From positions 1 to 36,609 of the forward strand of contig CALBGL010000045.1 in assembly GCA_937892735.1 (NCBI GenBank): a stretch of DNA of 36,609 nt, read 5' to 3'. A program made the translations under genes and the position numbers. Source of the stretch: an uncultured Clostridia bacterium (GTDB lineage Bacteria > Bacillota > Clostridia > Lachnospirales > Bianqueaceae). The notes beneath the pieces are model-generated. The model saw nothing but the letters and a program-made list of their open reading frames with translations, had not been told where the DNA came from and made no database searches. Shown piece by piece: positions 32,921 to 36,609 of the stretch. Positions within the stretch are counted from its first letter, which is position 1; every line of letters starts with the position of its first letter.

Positions 32921-34180
32921 ATGAAGAAAACAACCTTTTTACGGCATCTGCAAAATGTGGTAGTCGATTATTTCAATACATATCTGGTCATTGCAATCCT
33001 GAGTTATGTATTGACAGTTTTAACGGGGGATTCCAGGATGATCCTAAAGGTACATCTGTTATGCATCCTGCCTTTGTATACGTATTGGGTCAGACAGACG
33101 GTCTGGAATCTGTTTCTGTTTAGCGCGCTGCATATTTCGCCCTTTGTTTTATTATTCTTCTATCAAATGGAACAGAACATGATTGTGATGTTGCTGATCG
33201 GAGCGGGAATTCTTATATTTGTCGTATATTCTTTTACGCTTCGATTGACACAGGTGAAACATGAGATCACGACAGGAGGCGTTATCGTCCTATGCGGGGC
33301 TTTTGCGGCGGGGTATTTCTGCACGGAGATTCCTCAAGTCAGTATGAAAGAAGAACTGCGGGGATATCTGATCATTGCGTCTTTGATGGTATTACTGGTA
33401 TATTTCATAAATTTACATTTTAAAAATATTAACAGTACGTTGAATAATGTAAACGATATGTTGAATCAACCGGCACAGAAAATTCAAAGATTTAATCAGA
33501 AAATTCTATTTTATTTTATCGTTGGTACTGGTATTTTTATTCTATTAGCGCTGGTCTTTCATGTAGATCGCGGCTTTTTAGCATTAGGACAGGGATTGTT
33601 GTGGCTGATTCGCTATCTGATCCGTTTGATTCCAAGGGGAGAAGCTGTTTCGGAGGAGAGTATTTTTTTGGAAGAAAGTATGCCGGAGAATACGAATGAG
33701 GATATGGGATTTGAAGCGGTGGATCCGAATCCGTTCTGGGAATTTATGGAATATATCGTAATGGTCGCGGTGGTGATTGCCCTTGCGGCGGTCGTAATCT
33801 ATGCTTTATATCGTTTTTATAAATGGTTTTATTCACGAAAACCGGAGGTCATCACGACAGATGGATATGAAGAGACTACCACATATATTGAATTGGAAGA
33901 GAGAGATTCTCGAAAAAAAGAATCGTTCTGGTCTCGTTTTCGACTGACAAATGATAAAAAAGTGCGTAGAATCTACCGAAAACGGTTAGAGGCGCCTATG
34001 AAAACGCAGGAGCTTTTGAAAATTTCGGATTCTCCACAGGAAATATTAGATAAAATGCCATCTGAAGGATTAGAAAATCTGACGAAACTGTATGAGAAAG
34101 CAAGATATTCGAATCAACCGATCACAAAAGAAGAGGTCAGAAAAGCAGAATCCATATCGGAGAACAGGAATAGATCTTGA
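32921..34180 (+). CDS. Multi-pass membrane protein with DUF4129-like tail, transglutaminase-free
   Basis: The 419-aa protein starts 3 bp after the DUF58 stop. It has about five to six N-terminal membrane helices (first 200 residues), a loop, another helix near 280-300 (YIVMVAVVIALAAVVIYALYRFYK) and a charged cytoplasmic tail (RRIYRKRLEAP, ENLTKLYEKARYSNQPIT) resembling DUF4129. In comparable moxR-DUF58 loci the third gene usually encodes a transglutaminase-like (TgpA) protein with exactly this flank. Here the catalytic transglutaminase core with its Cys-His-Asp is not seen. I infer a reduced version that keeps the membrane scaffold. Confidence 0.65.
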   Translation: MKKTTFLRHLQNVVVDYFNTYLVIAILSYVLTVLTGDSRMILKVHLLCILPLYTYWVRQTVWNLFLFSALHISPFVLLFFYQMEQNMIVMLLIGAGILIFVVYSFTLRLTQVKHEITTGGVIVLCGAFAAGYFCTEIPQVSMKEELRGYLIIASLMVLLVYFINLHFKNINSTLNNVNDMLNQPAQKIQRFNQKILFYFIVGTGIFILLALVFHVDRGFLALGQGLLWLIRYLIRLIPRGEAVSEESIFLEESMPENTNEDMGFEAVDPNPFWEFMEYIVMVAVVIALAAVVIYALYRFYKWFYSRKPEVITTDGYEETTTYIELEERDSRKKESFWSRFRLTNDKKVRRIYRKRLEAPMKTQELLKISDSPQEILDKMPSEGLENLTKLYEKARYSNQPITKEEVRKAESISENRNRS

Positions 34181-34205
34181 CGGGATTTCCACTTCGGAGT
34201 ACAAT
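34177..34205 (+). promoter_or_regulatory. Promoter of the ABC transporter operon
   Basis: TTGACG (34177-34182) and TACAAT (34200-34205) are 17 bp apart. The -35 box overlaps the stop codon of the previous gene. Confidence 0.7.
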
Positions 34206-34206
34206 G

Positions 34207-34220
34207 AGAGCATACGCTCT
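34207..34220 (+). repeat. Small inverted repeat just after the ABC promoter
   Basis: AGAGC (34207-34211) and GCTCT (34216-34220) flank a 4-nt centre immediately downstream of the -10 element, at the likely transcription start. It may be an operator half-site pair. Confidence 0.35.
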
Positions 34221-34263
34221 AAAATAAGAGTAGAATTTTATCAAGTAGAAAAGGGGAAACAGA

Positions 34264-35376
34264 ATGAAAAAAATACTGGCATTGTTTTGCGCCATGGGGC
34301 TTTTGGTGTTTGCCGCGGGAGGGTGCTCTAGCAATGCTCCTTCTCAGGCGGAGTCTTCGACAGCAGTGGAATCTTCGGTAGAGGAAAGCCAGATGGAAGA
34401 ATCTTCTGGAGAGGAGCAGAGTGTGACAGAAATCTCTTCAGAAGAAAGCGTATCGTCTGAGTCATCGGATTATGTAGTGAAAGTGGCCGCGTTGAAGGGA
34501 CCTACGGGAATGGGACTGGCTAAGCTTATTGATGAGAATACGGCAGGAGAATCCAAGAATCACTATGATTTTACTTTGGCGTCTTCAGCCGATGAAATCC
34601 TAGCGAATATTATTCAGGGAGAATTTGATATCGCGGCGGTTCCAACAAATGTAGCTTCTATTCTATATAACAAAACAGAAGGACAAATTCAGATGGCTGC
34701 CATCAATACATTGGGCGTGTTATATGTGTTGTCCACGGACGATTCGATTACCAGTGCGGCCGATCTTGCGGGAAAAACGGTCTATTCTACGGGACAGGGT
34801 GCTGTACCGGAGATTGCTTTTAATTATATTCTGGAACAGAATGGTCTGACTCCGGGAGAAGACGTGACGATTGAGTATAGGAGTGAACATAGCGAGCTGG
34901 CGGCTCTGATGGCATCTGGAGAGGCAGAGATTGCCGTGCTTCCGCAGCCATTTGTCACCAGTGTTATAAATCAGAATGAAAATGTGCATGTGGTGCTGGA
35001 TCTGACTGAAGAGTGGAATCGAGTGACCAATGGAGAGAGCGATCTGACCATGGGTTGTATCGTGGTGCAAAAGAGTTTCGCGGAGGAACATCCGGAAGAA
35101 ATGGCTGCTTTTATGGAAGAATATCAGGCTTCTGTGGAGTATATCACCGCAGAAGCGAACTTGGAAGATGCCGCTGTGCTGATTGAGAAGGCGGATATTA
35201 TTCAGGCTGCCGTGGCACAGAAGGCGCTGCCGGCGTGTAATATCGTGTTTATAACAGGAGAAGAAATGGAGAATATCTCAAATGGCTTCTTACAGGTGAT
35301 ATTCGACAGCGAGCCTACTTTGGTAGGAGGAGCACTTCCGGATGAGGACTTCTATTATCAGCCGGCTGCGGAATAA
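34264..35376 (+). CDS. ABC transporter substrate-binding lipoprotein (SsuA/NMT1-like)
   Basis: The 370-aa protein has a lipoprotein signal with Cys21 (LVFAAGGCSSN), then a Ser/Glu-rich linker (about 24-72). The NMT1/SsuA-like binding domain follows: VKVAALKGPTGMGLAKLI, GEFDIAAVPTNVAS, DLAGKTVYSTGQGAVPEIAFNYIL, MASGEAEIAVLPQPF and MGCIVVQKSFAEEHPEEMAAF. Family members bind alkanesulfonates, nitrate, taurine or thiamine precursors; the substrate here is unknown. AAGGGG precedes the start. It opens an operon with the permease (start inside the last 35 bp of this gene) and the ATPase. Confidence 0.85.
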   Translation: MKKILALFCAMGLLVFAAGGCSSNAPSQAESSTAVESSVEESQMEESSGEEQSVTEISSEESVSSESSDYVVKVAALKGPTGMGLAKLIDENTAGESKNHYDFTLASSADEILANIIQGEFDIAAVPTNVASILYNKTEGQIQMAAINTLGVLYVLSTDDSITSAADLAGKTVYSTGQGAVPEIAFNYILEQNGLTPGEDVTIEYRSEHSELAALMASGEAEIAVLPQPFVTSVINQNENVHVVLDLTEEWNRVTNGESDLTMGCIVVQKSFAEEHPEEMAAFMEEYQASVEYITAEANLEDAAVLIEKADIIQAAVAQKALPACNIVFITGEEMENISNGFLQVIFDSEPTLVGGALPDEDFYYQPAAE

Positions 35377-36124
35377 AAGGATTCTGCGGTGCGGAATTCT
35401 TGTCCTTTGGATTTTCATCTGGCAGTGCGCTTATTGGGTCGTGGGAGAAGATCTTCTATTATCTTCTCCTTGGATTGTTTTACAAAGAGTATGCCAGCTC
35501 ATGGGGACGCTGGAGTTCTGGAAAACGATAGGTAATTCCTGCGCGGGAATTCTTGTGGGATATTTGTGCGGCGTTTTGGGAGGGAGTATTTTAGGAGCCT
35601 TAAGCAGTCGCTTTCGATTTGTATATGAATTTGTGCGGCTTCCCATGCGTCTGATTCAGGCGACGCCTGTGGCTTCTTTTATCATCCTGACATTGCTATG
35701 GATTCCATCCCGTCGTTTATCCATTTTTATTTCTTTTTTGATGGTTTTGCCCCTCATTTGGACAAATGTGGATCAGGGCTTTCGCAGTGTGGACCAGGAT
35801 CTTCTGGAAGTGGCGCGGGTGTATCGGTTTTCTCGGTGGAAACGGTTTCGATATGTATACTGGCCAGCTGTGATGCCTTTCTTTCGTTCTGCGTGCCAGG
35901 TTGCGATTGGATTCGCCTGGAAGTCTGGTATCGCGGCGGAAGTCATCGTTACGCCTTTGGGATTTATCGGAAAAGAGCTGAATGACGCGAAGGTGACACT
36001 GATGACAGCGGATATGTTCGCTTGGACCGCTGTCGTCATCCTGCTTTCAATTTGTTTTGAGAAGATATTTGGTTTGTTGCTTTCTCGGTGGCAAGCTCAT
36101 CCAAAAGGGGGAAAGCAGGCATGA
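35342..36124 (+). CDS. ABC transporter permease (SsuC-like)
   Basis: The 260-aa membrane protein has about six helices and the ATPase-contact motif in DLLEVARVYRFSRWKRFRY, then WPAVMPFFRSACQVAIGFAWKSGIAAEVI, typical of SsuC/TauC/NrtB permeases. The ATG at 35342 overlaps the binding-protein gene by 35 bp, and GGAGGAG lies upstream at suitable spacing; no other in-frame start is convincing. It is translationally coupled to the ATPase gene by an ATGA overlap at 36121-36124. Confidence 0.88.
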   Translation: MRTSIISRLRNKRILRCGILVLWIFIWQCAYWVVGEDLLLSSPWIVLQRVCQLMGTLEFWKTIGNSCAGILVGYLCGVLGGSILGALSSRFRFVYEFVRLPMRLIQATPVASFIILTLLWIPSRRLSIFISFLMVLPLIWTNVDQGFRSVDQDLLEVARVYRFSRWKRFRYVYWPAVMPFFRSACQVAIGFAWKSGIAAEVIVTPLGFIGKELNDAKVTLMTADMFAWTAVVILLSICFEKIFGLLLSRWQAHPKGGKQA

Positions 36125-36609
36125 AAAACCTCGAATTTAAGCATGTTTCTTTTTCGTATGGTGAAAAAAAGGTATGGGAAGATCTGAACCTATGTTTTGA
36201 AGCCGGGAAGAAATCCATTGTCATGGGGCCTTCCGGTATTGGAAAGACGACGCTCTTTCGACTGGCGTTGGGATTGATCCTTCCGGATCAGGGACAGATT
36301 CTGGGGATTCCTGGAGATGGAGCTGGGGTTTTGTTTCAGGAAGACCGGCTGTTTCCCCATCTGTCGGTTTTAGAGAACCTAAAGGTATGCGTACCGGAAC
36401 GAACCGAGGAAGAACTTTTGAAAATGCTTTTTAGGCTGGGTCTTTCCGGTGAAGAAAACCGATATCCCGCGGAACTTTCAGGGGGAATGAGACGGCGGGT
36501 GGCCTGTATCCGAGCAGTGGCTGTGCGTCGGGAATTATACCTTTTAGATGAACCTTTTAATGGATTGGATGAACGATTAAAAGATCGAGCTGCGTCATGG
36601 ATTTTAGAA
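36121..36609 (+). CDS. ABC transporter ATP-binding protein, 5' part (SsuB-like)
   Basis: The first 163 codons are present; the gene continues past the right edge. Visible are Walker A GPSGIGKT (36-43), the Q-loop in LFQEDRLFPHL, signature LSGGM (119-123), Walker B ELYLLDEPF (138-146) and the D-loop GLDERLKDRA. It powers the permease encoded just upstream. The start overlaps the permease stop codon. Confidence 0.9.
   Translation, partial: MKNLEFKHVSFSYGEKKVWEDLNLCFEAGKKSIVMGPSGIGKTTLFRLALGLILPDQGQILGIPGDGAGVLFQEDRLFPHLSVLENLKVCVPERTEEELLKMLFRLGLSGEENRYPAELSGGMRRRVACIRAVAVRRELYLLDEPFNGLDERLKDRAASWILE

Noticed and set aside
1..36609. CRISPR array, tRNA or rRNA genes, insertion sequences
   Set aside because: I found no regularly spaced repeats, no tRNA-like cloverleaf sequence, no rRNA stretches and no transposase motifs.

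Overview
The window is the chromosomal origin region of a low-to-mid GC Firmicute, most likely a Clostridia/Lachnospiraceae-type gut anaerobe. The evidence is the linked set dnaA-dnaN-rlbA-recF, rpmH-rnpA-yidD-yidC-jag-mnmE-mnmG-rsmG-noc and soj-parB-DUF4446, together with an origin of the Bacillus type and accessory fucose/glycan genes. I see no rRNA, tRNA, insertion sequence, prophage or CRISPR array.

Layout. From 1368 to 27298 every gene is on the minus strand; from 27588 to the right edge every gene is on the plus strand. The switch falls in the region upstream of dnaA, as expected if two forks leave oriC there with genes co-oriented with replication. The origin appears bipartite. A DnaA-box cluster plus a DnaA-trio (TAG/TAA repeat) unwinding element lies between dnaA and dnaN (25627-25936). 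A second group of boxes, including a perfect 12-bp dyad, lies upstream of dnaA (27340-27460). Relative to the usual Firmicute order (rpmH and dnaA divergent, gyrB-gyrA after recF), the dnaA-recF block is flipped, so it reads toward rpmH, and gyrBA are not present.

Left arm, from the left edge: the start of a GDPD-type membrane gene (minus strand) diverges from an alpha/beta hydrolase (plus strand), whose 3' end overlaps a PhoR-like kinase convergently. An nptA-phoP-phoR phosphate operon follows, with a candidate PhoP box at its promoter. Next come a GH29 alpha-L-fucosidase, an orphan sugar-type binding lipoprotein, and the segregation operon soj-parB-DUF4446-HAD with two perfect parS sites. 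Beyond these are a frame-disrupted diacylglycerol kinase, argS, a GNAT enzyme, noc, rsmG, mnmG, mnmE, jag, yidC, yidD, rnpA and rpmH.

Right arm: a DUF4867 gene and an L-fucose/L-arabinose isomerase-family gene behind a near-consensus promoter. These are followed by a cluster of SGNH hydrolase, MoxR ATPase, DUF58 protein and a membrane protein with a DUF4129-like tail but no transglutaminase. The window ends in an SsuABC-type ABC transporter (binding lipoprotein, permease, start of the ATPase).

Most of the window is core housekeeping. The points most worth checking are the flipped dnaA block, the DnaA-trio and dyad structure, unusual residues in the DnaA DNA-binding domain, parS sites inside the 3' end of a broken dagK, the phased Pho box, and the DUF4867-isomerase pair.
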